From the NCBI GenBank assembly GCA_025266875.1, contig JALLLT010000084.1, positions 1 to 64,000 on the forward strand: a DNA stretch of 64,000 bases, read 5' to 3'. This document shows, piece by piece, positions 32,594 through 43,555 of the stretch. The notes under the pieces were generated by a model. It was not told where the DNA came from. It saw nothing but the letters and a program-made list of their open reading frames with translations, and did no database searches. A program made the translations under genes and the position numbers. Within the stretch, counting starts at the first letter, position 1; each line of letters opens with the position of its first letter. Source of the stretch: Fennellomyces sp. T-0311. Its lineage: Eukaryota; Mucoromycota; Mucoromycetes; Mucorales; Lichtheimiaceae.

Positions 32594-32637
32594 ATACAGC
32601 ATAAGTATCACACTTTTCAGTATGCACTTGATCAAAT

Positions 32638-34896
32638 TTACTCTGTTGCCCTCCTGTTGTTAGGTCTTTTTGGCCAAAGATCTTCCTGGCTATACTCGGG
32701 CGCTCGTCTTTTCTTTCTTTTCTTTCTTTCACCAGCATGGTCTCCCATTTTCTTGCCCTCGGAATTTTCTTGCAACTTGTGCATAACCTCATCGGATTTT
32801 TCTTTAGATGGTCCTATGCTTTGGCCGAAAATTTCATTAAGTCGCTGTTCAGTACCAGGTTCCAGATTTTCTCCCATGTGTTCAATCTCTGGAAGGGTGA
32901 ATGGATCGTTTTCGGCGTCCAGGAGCCCAATTGCTCGTTCGTCAATGTAGTGCATTGTATCTTCTTCATTTTGGATATATTCTACATCCTCTTTCGAAAG
33001 CTCTTTGTCGTCATTACTACGTCGGCTGCCTTGCTTACATTTACTGGATTTCGAACCTTGCGTACTGGGCTCAACCTTTGCTACTTCGCAAGCATCCTCA
33101 TAGTATGACAGGTTTAATCCATCATGTACAGCAGCAACAGTGTCAACAAGCTGGCTGGCTACATCTGGCGGACGGCCATCATTTACATATTTTTTGAATC
33201 TTGGGCGCCACTTCGATTTCTGCTGAGGTGCTCTGTCGTAAGTAGGTCGTAATCCATACTCTTGATAGTTTTTCAGAGCATTCTCGGCTGTTGCAATGTA
33301 GCTGAGAGCATGCCGAAGCCCTAGAGTTAAACCTGGGTACTCGTCGATGTTACGATAAAGGTCTCTGTGATAAGCCTCAACAGCATTTGTCATACGTGAT
33401 GGGTGACTTCGTAAAGCGTTGTTCATGGTGGAGCGATCCTGAAAAATCACGCTGCTTATAGACGGTTGGAGCCACCACTTAAGCCAGCTGAACGCACGTT
33501 GGTAGTTTGTTACCAGTTCTCTGCAGCTTTGGCAGAACACATCAGCATCCTCGGTTGTTCGAATGATCCTTGTCAGTTCCCAAAGTCGCTCGGATCCTTC
33601 TGGTGGGACGGTTTGATGATTGCTGCTGGCGCGTTGCACAGACTGCATCCAGTGCATATAGCACCCTTTGACGAACCGTGCTCCATCTGTTTTCCCGGTG
33701 TATGCAGTATAGGCCTTCAGAAATCCATTTTTCTGCGCCAGAGAAAAGTCCAACAGCATTCCGAGGAACTGATTTTGCCCTTCGAAGTTCAATCCGTACT
33801 CGTTCATGAAAGCAAAGAAGTACTGAGAGAAGTTTGCTTTGGAAAGACCATCAATAACAGCTTGGAAAATTACGGCATGCTTTTTGAGTTGTCGGATATA
33901 GATTACTGTGGTGCAGAGGTAATAGCCTTTGTCGATTGCCTTGAAAGTGACATCGGTTACTGCTGGAAATGCTTGGAAGTTGACATATTCCTTGATGAGT
34001 GGCGCGCGATAAGCAATAAAGAATGACCCAGGTAAGACATTTGCATGAAGGAAATAGTCGGGATATTCCTTCATGATTGTTCCAAATTCACCAAGAAACG
34101 TGGCCTTCTTAGGAATACCTTGCTGCTCGCGCACTTTCCTCATGTGATAGTTTGCAATGTCATTACAGCCAAGGATGGTGTTGATAGTATCGATTGGCGC
34201 TGTTTTCGTGTTGTCTTTTTTCATCATGCCCTGTATAGCGGCTGTCGGCGTCACTGTTGGGTTGTCTCGTATTATCGTCGTAAGCTTTTCCTTCTCCTTC
34301 TCAGAAAGGTGCTTAGGCAGGTACTTTTTATGATCATGTTTGCCGACCTGTTTCACAGTGCACTTGTCAGTTCTGAAGAAGTAAAACGCCTCGACACTGC
34401 ATGGAATATGTACCAACACGCATCCACATTTATAACATCCCCTTTCACGGATCTTCATCGTGCTTTGCTCGTCATGACCAGGGCGCAAGTGCGTGTCCTT
34501 GATTCTGCAGGCCTCATTTGGGCAGTGTAAGGCACCATTGCACTTTTTCTTGTAGCGGTGCACGTTATTTGCCAGCCTATTTGGACCGTTGATCTTTTTC
34601 ATTGACCATCCAATATCCAATGTAAAACGCTCATATCTGTGAAGTTTAAATTGCTTAGTCTTTTCACATTTAGTGAAGACTTTATTGGTCACGCGTATGT
34701 ACTTCTTTTCTTCAGAATTATAGTAAGCAGGTACTGTTTCCTCGTAGCTATCCAGCTGAAATCTTTTCAGAAAGTACGTGACATATGTGGGCATGTATTT
34801 CTGCACGGATTCAGTCTCGGAATCGGGTGCTCTTTCGAAACCAAGGTCGGCGGGGTACGCGACAGGGCGATCGACATTCGTTGAGAAATTCGACAT
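32638..34896 (-). CDS. MulB-1 transposase (MULE type)
   Basis: ATG 34896 (MSNFSTNVDRP) is chosen because it is conserved in MulB-2; the open frame reaches 34932. The product is about 752 aa. An N-terminal Cys/His cluster (CNGALHCPNEAC ... CYKCGC ... CSVEAF ... KHDHKKY) resembles the WRKY/GCM-type zinc domains of MULEs. The catalytic region has AVTDVTFKAIDKGYYLC, GMLLDFSLAQKNGFL and CYMHWMQSVQRA, then SWLKWWLQPS. The last 120 residues are acidic, then strongly basic (KKRKKRRAPEYS), a possible nuclear signal. No stop interrupts it. The OTU domain lies downstream across Gypsy-2. Confidence 0.85.
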   Translation of the reverse strand: MSNFSTNVDRPVAYPADLGFERAPDSETESVQKYMPTYVTYFLKRFQLDSYEETVPAYYNSEEKKYIRVTNKVFTKCEKTKQFKLHRYERFTLDIGWSMKKINGPNRLANNVHRYKKKCNGALHCPNEACRIKDTHLRPGHDEQSTMKIRERGCYKCGCVLVHIPCSVEAFYFFRTDKCTVKQVGKHDHKKYLPKHLSEKEKEKLTTIIRDNPTVTPTAAIQGMMKKDNTKTAPIDTINTILGCNDIANYHMRKVREQQGIPKKATFLGEFGTIMKEYPDYFLHANVLPGSFFIAYRAPLIKEYVNFQAFPAVTDVTFKAIDKGYYLCTTVIYIRQLKKHAVIFQAVIDGLSKANFSQYFFAFMNEYGLNFEGQNQFLGMLLDFSLAQKNGFLKAYTAYTGKTDGARFVKGCYMHWMQSVQRASSNHQTVPPEGSERLWELTRIIRTTEDADVFCQSCRELVTNYQRAFSWLKWWLQPSISSVIFQDRSTMNNALRSHPSRMTNAVEAYHRDLYRNIDEYPGLTLGLRHALSYIATAENALKNYQEYGLRPTYDRAPQQKSKWRPRFKKYVNDGRPPDVASQLVDTVAAVHDGLNLSYYEDACEVAKVEPSTQGSKSSKCKQGSRRSNDDKELSKEDVEYIQNEEDTMHYIDERAIGLLDAENDPFTLPEIEHMGENLEPGTEQRLNEIFGQSIGPSKEKSDEVMHKLQENSEGKKMGDHAGERKKRKKRRAPEYSQEDLWPKRPNNRRATE

Positions 34897-35122
34897 TTTG
34901 CCTCGAGATTCAAGGTGAAAATGCGAAAACACATGAAAACAGGAACTCGGTGTACTGTACTATTTTGCCGTCACACTGACAGAAGGCGACCTTTTGCTCA
35001 ATTTCATAGGGTGCACCCGAATTTTAGAAAAAGGTGCCTTTTTACTTGCTAAAAACGCCGTCACACCGAGGGGGGGGCACCTTTTTGGAGGGGCACCTTT
35101 TTTCATGTTACCCCATCGTTAG

Positions 35123-35327
35123 TCAAATTGAAGCATGTGATGGTTACATGTATTACTTGAAGAACCTTGCTGATCCGCGACTACGACGCTCGATTTCCTT
35201 TAAGTATGTCTGTTGTCAGGATACCAGAGTTCAATCTCAAGTGCCGGATGAAGTTCGTGCTCGTCTTCATTCTCGCATGCGAACTCATCCCTGCAATGGA
35301 AAAATCTCAGGGTATATTGACCAGGAG
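35123..35327 (+). pseudogene. MulA-3 transposase, exon 2 continuation
   Basis: The frame continues from 22099 across the 9-bp target: SQIEACDGYMYYLKNL, then RRSISFKYVCCQDT and MRTHPCNGKISGYIDQE. It aligns with 18100-18380 of MulA-1, which has a stop in the first segment where this copy has Arg. CACTA-3 interrupts after the codon GAG, and the exon resumes at 36984. Confidence 0.78.
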
Positions 35328-35538
35328 CACGGTGGGAAATTTCTATGCAGGAAATATTCAGACCTTCAAAACCTGAATATCCCAGTATTCAGATATGCAA
35401 AAATCAAATATTTTTCGAATAAAGCTTTGAGGGAGAAAGTGGTTTCAGGGGGTTTTTGGTCAACGTAATCAGTTTAATTTTTTTTTTGTTTACTTATCAT
35501 CGTTGCGAGTTCCTCTTCTCAATTCAATACACACTACA

Positions 35539-36213
35539 ATGAACAATCTGCTAACGAATGTCGAACAAAACCCTCTTGTTGTATTAATGCAAAGCTTTTC
35601 TACAGTTACCTCCTCGCTCCAGTACCTAGCGAATGAAGTTTCTTCACTCCACACGGATGTCAGCAGCATGGAAACCACAGTATCGACACTGAAGCAAGAG
35701 ACTGCCATTATGTCGACACGAATTCGAGCAGTTGAGCATGAAGTTGTTGAAATGAAGTCCAAATATAACACCATCAGTGCCAATACTGAGGTTCCAGCTA
35801 TCACAGGTATTGCGGCTGTCAAGCCCTTCAAGGATATAGCTTTCTCTCGAAATTACGCGCATCCAAAATATGACAACGGTTCCACCAGACAATTTCCTTG
35901 GATGCTATACAGGCAACTAGGCAAGAAGATCATGGCACGAAACAAAGGTGCTGAGTATTGGAAAGAGACATATTTTCTCACGTTCAAGAGCAATGTGGTT
36001 CATTACACTATAGCGACAGCACAGAAGATCCAAACCACTTTGCAACTTTCTGAATCAACGAGTTGGAACAATCTTAACCCCTACCAAAAAGAGGCAGCCA
36101 CAGAAGCACCTGAAACCTGCGTTTGTGACCAGTATCTTTTGTCCGCGCGCGAAGGTTCCTGGTGCTCAGTTGCTGATGGTGAATGCTTGGGGGAATACAA
36201 AGGAGAGTGCTAG
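35539..36213 (+). CDS. CACTA-3 coiled-coil accessory protein
   Basis: ATG 35539 opens a 224-codon ORF (MNNLLTNVEQNPL). Residues 15-85 form a likely coiled coil (NEVSSLHTDVSSMETTV, IRAVEHEVVEMKSKY). The second half is Trp/Tyr-rich (FPWMLYRQLGKKIMARNKG, STSWNNLNPYQKEAA). The ORF ends at a TAG beside a good donor (GTAAGT at about 36213). A downstream segment (36276-36400, repeats of EVPEV) may be a second exon. The plan, coiled coil then a Trp-containing domain, recalls the accessory genes of CACTA-1 and CACTA-2. I cannot assign a function. Confidence 0.55.
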   Translation: MNNLLTNVEQNPLVVLMQSFSTVTSSLQYLANEVSSLHTDVSSMETTVSTLKQETAIMSTRIRAVEHEVVEMKSKYNTISANTEVPAITGIAAVKPFKDIAFSRNYAHPKYDNGSTRQFPWMLYRQLGKKIMARNKGAEYWKETYFLTFKSNVVHYTIATAQKIQTTLQLSESTSWNNLNPYQKEAATEAPETCVCDQYLLSAREGSWCSVADGECLGEYKGEC

Positions 36214-36824
36214 TAAGTGGTGGTCATTTTAGAGTCGAACTTTTTTACGCAAGGGTACAATTGAACATTAGCGAACAATGATAATGGTACATCCAATGAA
36301 GTACCCGAAGTATCTTGCGGCAAAGTTTCTGAAGTTCCTGAAGTACCTGCCAACAATGAGAATGAGAGCATCAAGATAATTGTGAATCGAGGAATAGCGG
36401 TAAGTTTTTCCATTAATGCATTGATTTATTTTGTAGTGGCTTCTTACAGTCTGCTGATCAAGCTATTACGAATGGTAATATCAAATAAACGGAAGTCAAG
36501 AAGGCATTTGTAAGTAACGTATTCAAGTATTCTAGTATAATAAATTCTAGATAATACTGCTCGCCAAGCAAATCGGGTTGAACAGCGAGTACTACGGCCA
36601 TGGAACAATAGTGAAGGTAAGAAACTCTTGTATACATAAAAGCGTTTCTCTTTTGACCCATGAAAGTCATAGTTACCACGAATAATCAAGAGGGGTTACA
36701 GAGGCCAAACAAAAGAAAACGAAGCCCTAAATCTACATAGATATTGATCATCATTAGTTTATGTACTGTGTATTCCAAATAAAAAAATGACATACGTGCC
36801 TCCAAAGCAATAACACAGGGCCGA

Positions 36825-36965
36825 GCAATATTCAAATATTCAGCAAATATTCAGCAAATATTCATCCTCTGCTAAATCAAATATTCAAGAAATATTCAGA
36901 AAATATTCGAAAGTGGCAGTTTTTGAATATTCATATATTTGAATAAAAATTGAATATTTTCTGCA
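36825..36965. repeat. Right subterminal AAATATTCA repeats of CACTA-3
   Basis: AAATATTCA or its complement TGAATATTT occurs at least nine times within 140 bp, in both orientations. The left end has further copies (35356-35412). These are likely binding sites for the transposase or accessory protein. Confidence 0.6.
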
Positions 36966-36983
36966 TAAGAATTTCCCACCGTG

Positions 36984-39757
36984 GAGAGTGGGTATGTATA
37001 CCTCGAAATTCAACACTCTTCTGGTCACCCTCCTCCTCGACTGCGAGAGAATATCCACACAGAGATGCCAAGAGAAGTTCGTGAGTATATCGTCGAACAT
37101 GCGGAAGAGCTTTCAGCTCAACCGCTATACCGTCACATTGTTGCCCAGTTTCCGACTACTGCTGGTACTGTTACGCAACCACAGGTATGTAACAAGCGGT
37201 GGTATGATGTTGATACGATGATGATGTTGTAGGTTTATGCTTCATGGGCACGTCAAGTGGAAAGCCGGTTTAAACTTCATGAAAATCAACTTACTTCGGC
37301 CATAATGCACGTTGATAGAGGCACCAATGGTGTCTGCAAGGTATGTGTAAGATAACCATATGTGCATGACCATAGCTTTCTTTGCGATGATTACTATGCA
37401 ACAAAAATGGTAGACAAAGATAAAGATTCTATGAATATTTATGATGAATAAAAAACAGATTCTTTATCGAAATTATGGTGGTGTTATTGGTTTCGGTTTT
37501 GTCACCGAGTTTTTTGTTTCGGCATGTGCATCCCCTTTGGTACGCGAGTTCCATGTCGATTCGACATATAAGACGAATAGAATGGGATACGAACTCTTCG
37601 GCGTTGTTGCCAATTTTAATGGATGCGGATTCCCCATCGCTTATATGTGTGTTATCTGGTTTAGATAGTGATAGAAGAACGAATACAAGAGACAATAGAA
37701 ATCCTTTGAGACACAGATTTATTCTCAATAACAGATCAAGTTCAACTATCAATTTAATATTCCTTTTATACTGGGCAATACGTTGTACGGATTGCACCAT
37801 CCATGATTCTAAGTGACAATGTAGTACGGATTGCACCATCCTTGATTCTGAACGCGCATTAAGCTGAGTGCGACTCGGTATTTTAATCTTCCATTTTCGG
37901 ACTTAACTCTTGGACACCACAATATGCTTCTCGGTGTTAATGATGGCGTCGTTCCAGAGCACGAAAGAGCACCCTCGCGCCAGGAGATGATACGACGCTT
38001 TTTCCGTAGTCTACAGACTCATGGATTTGCCCCAGATTTCATCTTTTCAGACAAGGATCGCGGCCAAATCAATGCAATTGAAACTGTGTTTGGTCGCCAT
38101 CCACTGCGCCGATGTCTCTGGCATATTCAACGAGCAGTAAAGCTACGATTAGGTGAAGACAAAAGAGTCGATCCGCGCTACAATGCAGCAGATGCTCGCG
38201 AGCAATTCCCATTCGTTTCTTTGCGCTTTGTTCCACCATCAGACCGTAGTGGAAAAATTTGCCCGAATTCGGATCATCGCGACCAAATTGTAGCCATGGT
38301 GCGAAAGCATTATCATATGCACCCGCATATTCCACTCCAACGTGGTACGTTGTAACGGTTGAATCTAGTAGGTATAGGATACATTGTTAATATTGGATTT
38401 AGTTGGTCGTGAAAATGCAGATCAACTGCAGCAGCATGCTGGTCGCGAATTATATCGCTTTTGCGTTTGGCACAATCTTCCTGATGTGTGGGCATATATG
38501 TACAACTGCTGGTACGCCCGTGTATGGTGGGATCGATGGGCTCGCAGCAGTCGCCCTGACAACATACCGATGGCGAAAACTACGATGATGATAGAAGCAC
38601 AATGGCGAGTGCTAAAGAGCGATTTTCTTTTGAACTTCCCTCGTCCACGACTCGACCTGTTGATATATATAATCATCAACCAACAGCTTCCGCTGATGAG
38701 AGCCAACTTTCAGCTCAAGATTCAGAATCGCCGCCAGGCATTGGAGTGGGAGAAAGAGTTTGCTAGGTCATGGAAAACTTTGACGCAAACGCTTCGACGA
38801 CCCAATGGAAGAGAGGAGCCCGACGCCGACGAATGGTATATGTCCTCCATAGAGGACTTTACTTGTGGCTGTCCTGCATTCATTAATAGCAGATTTATGC
38901 TCTGCAAGCACCTTGTCAAACGTTACAATGATACAGTAAGACAATCATGGGATTTCTTCAGTGCACTAGATGTCTATGTCCAGCGCAAAGATACTGCACC
39001 TTATGTGCATGTTGAAGAAGACGTATGTGCGCTTATACATACATGAGAAAAACTTCTTCCTAACATGTTTAACACGTAGATCCAAGTGTATCCCTTTAGG
39101 ATAATGCGGCTTTCCCCTCTTTCTTGGCCCCAGGACGATGAAGGTGCTTCAACGGAAATAGACACTATGCCTACAAATGCTGTTCACCCTTTTGAAAAAG
39201 GTGTGTGGTTTTTGTAGCATATATTAGAGTTAGTGATATCCGAAGTACTGAGTGAATTATTTATAGACACACCAACGGATTTCATTGCTTCTCAAGAAGC
39301 TGATGTCCTGTCAGTTGATGGGTTTCGAAGGGAAGAAGATAATTCGCCCATCTTGTCTAGCCATGGTGCTGCAGACGAAGAAGATGAGGTCATAGTGATC
39401 AACGACGATGACGACGATAGACTGGCTGAAGATGCTATAGAAGTAGATGCTGATATTGACGATGAAGATACTGACTTGTGGACCCGTTTGGGTACATCGG
39501 AAGATAGTTTGCTGCAAACATATCAACGGCATCAACAGTTAATGCAGTAGTTAAACGATGCATGCCTTCAGCTACAAGAAGAAGTAGCTAGCTATCGAAT
39601 GATGCTGCCACCAAACCAGCGACGCACATTCGACGATGCCTTTCTACGTGGTGACACTGAAGGATATGTCAGAAGAGTTCGTCAACACCGCAACGAGAAT
39701 ATACGCTCAAGAAACTCACGTGGTGTCCATCTATACACTCATTACTATCCTTTATAG
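36984..39757 (+). pseudogene. MulA-3 transposase, central and C-terminal exons
   Basis: The exon resumes as ESGYVYLEIQHS, then EMPREVREYIVEHAEE. Short exons with GT-AG introns follow. The catalytic part, REFHVDSTYKTNRMGYELF (about 37549) and FSDKDRGQINAIETVFG (about 38047), is split by a solo LTR at 37648-37921. The exon from about 38402 has the SWIM finger TCGCPAFINSRFMLCKHLV with its Cys residues kept. The C-terminal exons are acidic and end HLYTHYYPL at 39757, with a TAG (39548-39550) in the Gln-rich segment. Better preserved than MulA-1 in the SWIM finger, but still broken. Confidence 0.8.
37648..37921 (-). mobile_element. Solo LTR (sLTR-3), Gypsy-1-like
   Basis: The 274-bp segment begins TGTGTTATC and ends GACACCACA, with the 5-bp TSD ATATG (37643-37647 and 37922-37926). 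Read on the minus strand it begins TGTGGTGTCCAAG, close to TGTGGTATCCAAG of the Gypsy-1 LTRs, and has TATAAAAGG and then GAATAAATC. A 36-bp direct repeat (units starting GTACGGATTGCACC) lies at about 37783-37850. Removing it restores the MulA-3 frame. Confidence 0.82.
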
Positions 39758-41371
39758 ACTTACTTGCTTTTTATTTTCATTATCATCTTTATTTTGTTTA
39801 CTCTCTCTTTATCTTTTTTATGTTTCCACTTCTTTTCGTTTCTTTATAGACTTTCTTGTTTCTTTCCACTATACACTTTTCTTTTCTCTTTTCATTATGT
39901 ATACATTTTAACAAAAATTTTTTTTATATTACACAAGCTATACACGAACTCACACGTCGCAGCTGCTCAGAATCCAGATACTATAGAGTCTATGGTACAA
40001 GTCGCTCAGTTGAACAATGTAAGTGTTGCTACATACTAACTGTTATAGAGATATGCCAACTGCTTGTTTTAATGTCAGCTGTCTAATTTGAGGCAAGTGT
40101 ACATGGTATTTACGTAACAAAGTAAATAAATATAAAATCTTGAGGTCCCAATGGGTCCCAGTGGGTCCCCGAAAATTTAATTTCCGCAAGCAAGTTTCTA
40201 GTGATATAAGCAGATATCATTGGTCAACAGCAATGATATATTGAGATATCATTTATCCAGGTCCCAGAAAACCTATATAGTTGGGGACCTTTCCAGAATA
40301 TCAAAAGGCATGTCAGCATTTAAGTCAACATTACTACATGAGATGTAAAGAATTTGTAGGCAGATTGTCTAATTGTAATAACCTGCTCATGAGGGCCAGT
40401 TCGATTCTGCCACCTTTTGGAGGTGTTAAGGCAATTTGGCGTCTGGTATGTTACAAAAACAGCCTAATCAATTTTATGCAACCGCTCTACATACGTAATC
40501 AATGTTAGAAAAGAACATATGTATCCGACCTTTTAATAATGTTTTGAAGGGAGCTCGTCGACTGCCTTTTTGAAAGATAAGAAGCAAGCTTTCATAACTC
40601 TCTTGGAAACAAAATACTACTGAGCGTAATATAACAGCTCTCAAACAAGTGCATGGTTTAACCTATGTAGCTGCAAAGGTGCCCTGTAGTGGAGGGTAAT
40701 ACATCGAGTACTTGCTGTAACAGTGTACTGAGTGAGGTGCGATTGCAGTAGACCACAGTGCGCACATACAATGGAAACTATTTTCGTATGTACGTCTTTA
40801 CTACGTCTTAGTTGTACCTCTATGGCGTCAGAAGCAAACCCTTAAGAGGTAGCTTAGGAAGCATCATCAATTTGAATTCAAAGAACCAGATAATCGTTAT
40901 TTTTCAGGACCTTATGTAGGGTTAAGTAATCGCTTTACAGAGTAAAAAAGAGCGCGATAGCTATATTCTATTACATTAGAGCTATAGCTTCTGTAAATTG
41001 ACACTCGTATAAAATACGTACACGGAAAATGCAATCTCAGAGTTACTACACAAACTCAAATTTGTAAGTCAAACTAAAGGCGAAAAAAGGCTTCAACACG
41101 ATTATTGCTTGCTACTAAGAAGGACCGGGCACGCATTAAGTGCAGAATAGATGAGGGTGTGCTTTGGGTGTTGTCTGCTATGTACATATGAGAAGTCAAA
41201 TTAGAACTTGAAAGGCGGCAGAGATGACGATTACAAACAATAATGCTTTGTATTTGGCCGGAAAGGCCACCATGTAAAAAATTGCTTAAAAAAAGCAAGA
41301 CAGAGAGGATAAATATATAAAAAAAAGTGAGGTACAGAAAGAGAATATGTAAATAATAAAAACCTAGACAA
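39758..41371. other. MulA-3 3' region, no gene
   Basis: A pyrimidine-rich tract (about 39760-39900) follows the transposase stop, as in MulA-1. Around 40147-40175 the 10-bp unit TGGGTCCCAG is repeated. Near 40208-40255 there is an imperfect palindrome on GATATCATT. Otherwise I see only AT-rich spacer and no ORF with a recognisable domain. The left edge of the Crypton lies somewhere in this stretch and cannot be fixed. Confidence 0.4.
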
Positions 41372-41689
41372 CTAGGCAAAGAAGTAGTCAACATGCTTCG
41401 AAATCCAATCGATGCTTCGCTCACGATCTGCTACCCTTCGGTTTTCCAATAGCTCCAACACTTCATTATGATCCAAGTCCGGGTGCCGCTCCGCATACTG
41501 TTAAATGCCTTTTATAACCTTGCCACGCTTTTGAAACCACTTTTTATCACGACTTTCACGTCGCCATCTTGTACCATATCTTCTTTCCATCTCAACAACA
41601 GATAGCTGCGTACCAATGCCTTCAAACCATTCCTTCCATAAGTCAGGAAGAGTGTTGACAAGGTGGCGGTCCATCATTGGATACGCTGG

Positions 41690-41915
41690 TTGTGCTATTA
41701 CTGCTGTTGCTGGTGTTGTTGTAGCGGTTGTTGCTGTGGTCGCTGTTGCTGTGGTCGCTGTTGTGGTTGCTGCTGTGGTTGCTGCTGTGGCGGCTGTTGC
41801 CGTGGTTGCTGTTGTGGTTGTTGCTGTGGTTGCTGCTGCTGCTATGCCCAAGGCACCAGGCACCACAAAAGACCCAAAGCCTTCTTGTTGCTGTTGTTGT
41901 TGTTGCCCACCGACA
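41690..41915. repeat. Low-complexity GCTGTTGTNGTTG-like repeat in Crypton exon 3
   Basis: The plus strand is a long run of GCT, GTT and GGT triplets. In the recombinase frame it encodes mostly Thr and Ala (TTATTATA) flanked by seven Gln. It is translated low complexity, and it also opens the other five frames, so ORFs seen on the plus strand here are not real. Confidence 0.75.
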
Positions 41916-43446
41916 TTGAGCGATACATTGAGCGTCGCCTGACCAGAAGCAATTGCTCCCCAATGTTGTATAAGATTACCAAGAGCTTCAGACCGCGTAG
42001 CCAGCTGCGCAAGTGGCTGAAGAGTAGGTAGTATATTTGTCAACGATTGGATCAGACGATTTTGATGCTCAAACTGTGCTGCAATTTGCTGTTGTATCGT
42101 GCCAAGACGATTTTCGATGATTGGAACTGCTCGTTGCAACAACAGATCAGTGGGCTCTACTTCGGCTTCCAAGGCAGAATTCAGGTTACTATAATAAAAC
42201 GTCAGTAATTGCAAGCAACCATGCTGTGCACTTCATACCTTTCAAAATCCAAATAGTCCGGATCGACGAACAAAGGATGGTTCCACAAACAATGCCCTGG
42301 ATACTCTTTTTTCAACAAAACCGAATCTTGAAAGAAAACAATGCGCAACTGGACAAGAAGACGAAGAAAGATATCTGCCGAAATTGATGCCTCCTCCACA
42401 CCACCATCCGAATTCAAACGTTCATGCCATCTTTCAACATCGGGGAAGACCTTTTTGCACAGTTCAGGGGGAGGAGTCACCACAGCACGAGGAAAATAGA
42501 ATTGACCAGCCTCTCGAGTGAACCCGGCCATAGTTCGCAAGATGTCTCGAGGAAGGTTAGTTAAGTAACTGGTCGTTAGTGCAGTGTTGTTCCAGCGACC
42601 TAATCGATGGATTGACTCTTTGCTCGTTTCATGAAGTTCAGCCATGCGTGCCTCAGAGCCCTGCATCGCGTGGGTTATTGCCTTGCTATGTATGCCAACT
42701 GCCTTGAACGCTTCAGTGATACATTCCCGGTGGTAATCGTATGAAATGGAGTCGGTCTTGGATCTGTTGTTCCTAATGAGCTTGATGTCGAACCAATCAC
42801 GATTACAGTTGAAGCTGGGAAAGCGCTCTCTGGCAATATGCCAACGGTGAAACAGATAAAGCGAAAGCGACATGAGCGGACAGATTAAGACATTGGCATT
42901 ACAGATAGCAGCGGCAAACTCCACGCGACCTTCCTGATTCGTTTTTCCTTGCTTCAGTACCATCAACAATGCGTGACAATCAGTGGCTCCTTCACGCTCG
43001 AGATGCAATGTTTGTAGATCAGCAAGCTCCATCATCCTAATGCTCTCGCCCCTAAGCAGACCAAAGTGTTGCAGGAGGAATGATGTACAGCTTCGAAGAC
43101 CTGCCTGCTTGTTCTTTGCAAAAAAGTAATCTACAATACGTTTCATCTCAGCTGTCGTCGAGTAACCGTCGGCCATCGTTCTTGCACCTCTATCCTCATA
43201 ATTGTCACGACTGATCTTGTTGTCCAGATACTTCAGATAATCTAACAATGCACAAACAAGTGGATCACGGGGATGGGGGCGAGCTGCCAAACAAGGATCC
43301 TGTTCGATCTGACGGACTTGAAGATCTATGATGGACGTGACATAGACCTTGACCGTGTTAAGCTTGATATGGCGGCCATGACCTGGATTGACAGGTTGTT
43401 CGACAGTATATGTAAGGGCATTGTTTATCGGAAGATCTGGCATGGA

Positions 43447-43555
43447 TGAGGAGGCAGAGGACGACGACGGGAAGGCAGCAGCAGAGGACGACAGCAGGAA
43501 GGCAGCAGCAGAGGACGACGACGGGGAGGCAGCAGAAGGCGACGATGGAACATCC
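43447..43555. repeat. 33-bp coding minisatellite in Crypton exon 2
   Basis: Three units built on GGCAGCAGCAGAGGACGAC lie in tandem. In the recombinase frame they encode Ser- and Ala-rich repeats (SSSAAAAF). Repeat number is likely to vary between copies. Confidence 0.7.

Larger units (their letters stand above)
22100..35113 (-). mobile_element. Mutator-like element MulB-1 with OTU domain, carrying Gypsy-2
   Basis: Perfect termini GGGTAACATGAAAAAA at both ends are followed by tandem 16-bp units built on GGTGCCCCTCCAAAAA. A second shared subterminal block starts TGTGACGGCGTTTTTAG. The TSD is the 9-bp CATCGTTAG (22091-22099 and 35114-35122). Without Gypsy-2 the element is about 3.4 kb. It encodes a MULE transposase followed by an OTU-type peptidase domain, both on the minus strand. 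Confidence 0.9.
35328..36983. mobile_element. Non-autonomous CACTA-like element CACTA-3
   Basis: The 1,656-bp element has perfect 14-bp ends CACGGTGGGAAATT, which continue imperfectly through ATGCAG and AAATATTCA. The TSD is GAG (35325-35327 and 36984-36986). Removing it restores the MulA-3 frame (IDQESGYVY). There is no transposase. One ORF (35539-36213) is present. Confidence 0.82.

Noticed and set aside
33466..34026. 186-codon plus-strand ORF
   Set aside because: Antisense to the MulB-1 transposase, which has clear conserved motifs on the minus strand.
41616..42031. Two Val/Ala- and Cys/Gly-rich plus-strand ORFs
   Set aside because: They are translations of the GCT/GTT low-complexity run in Crypton exon 3.
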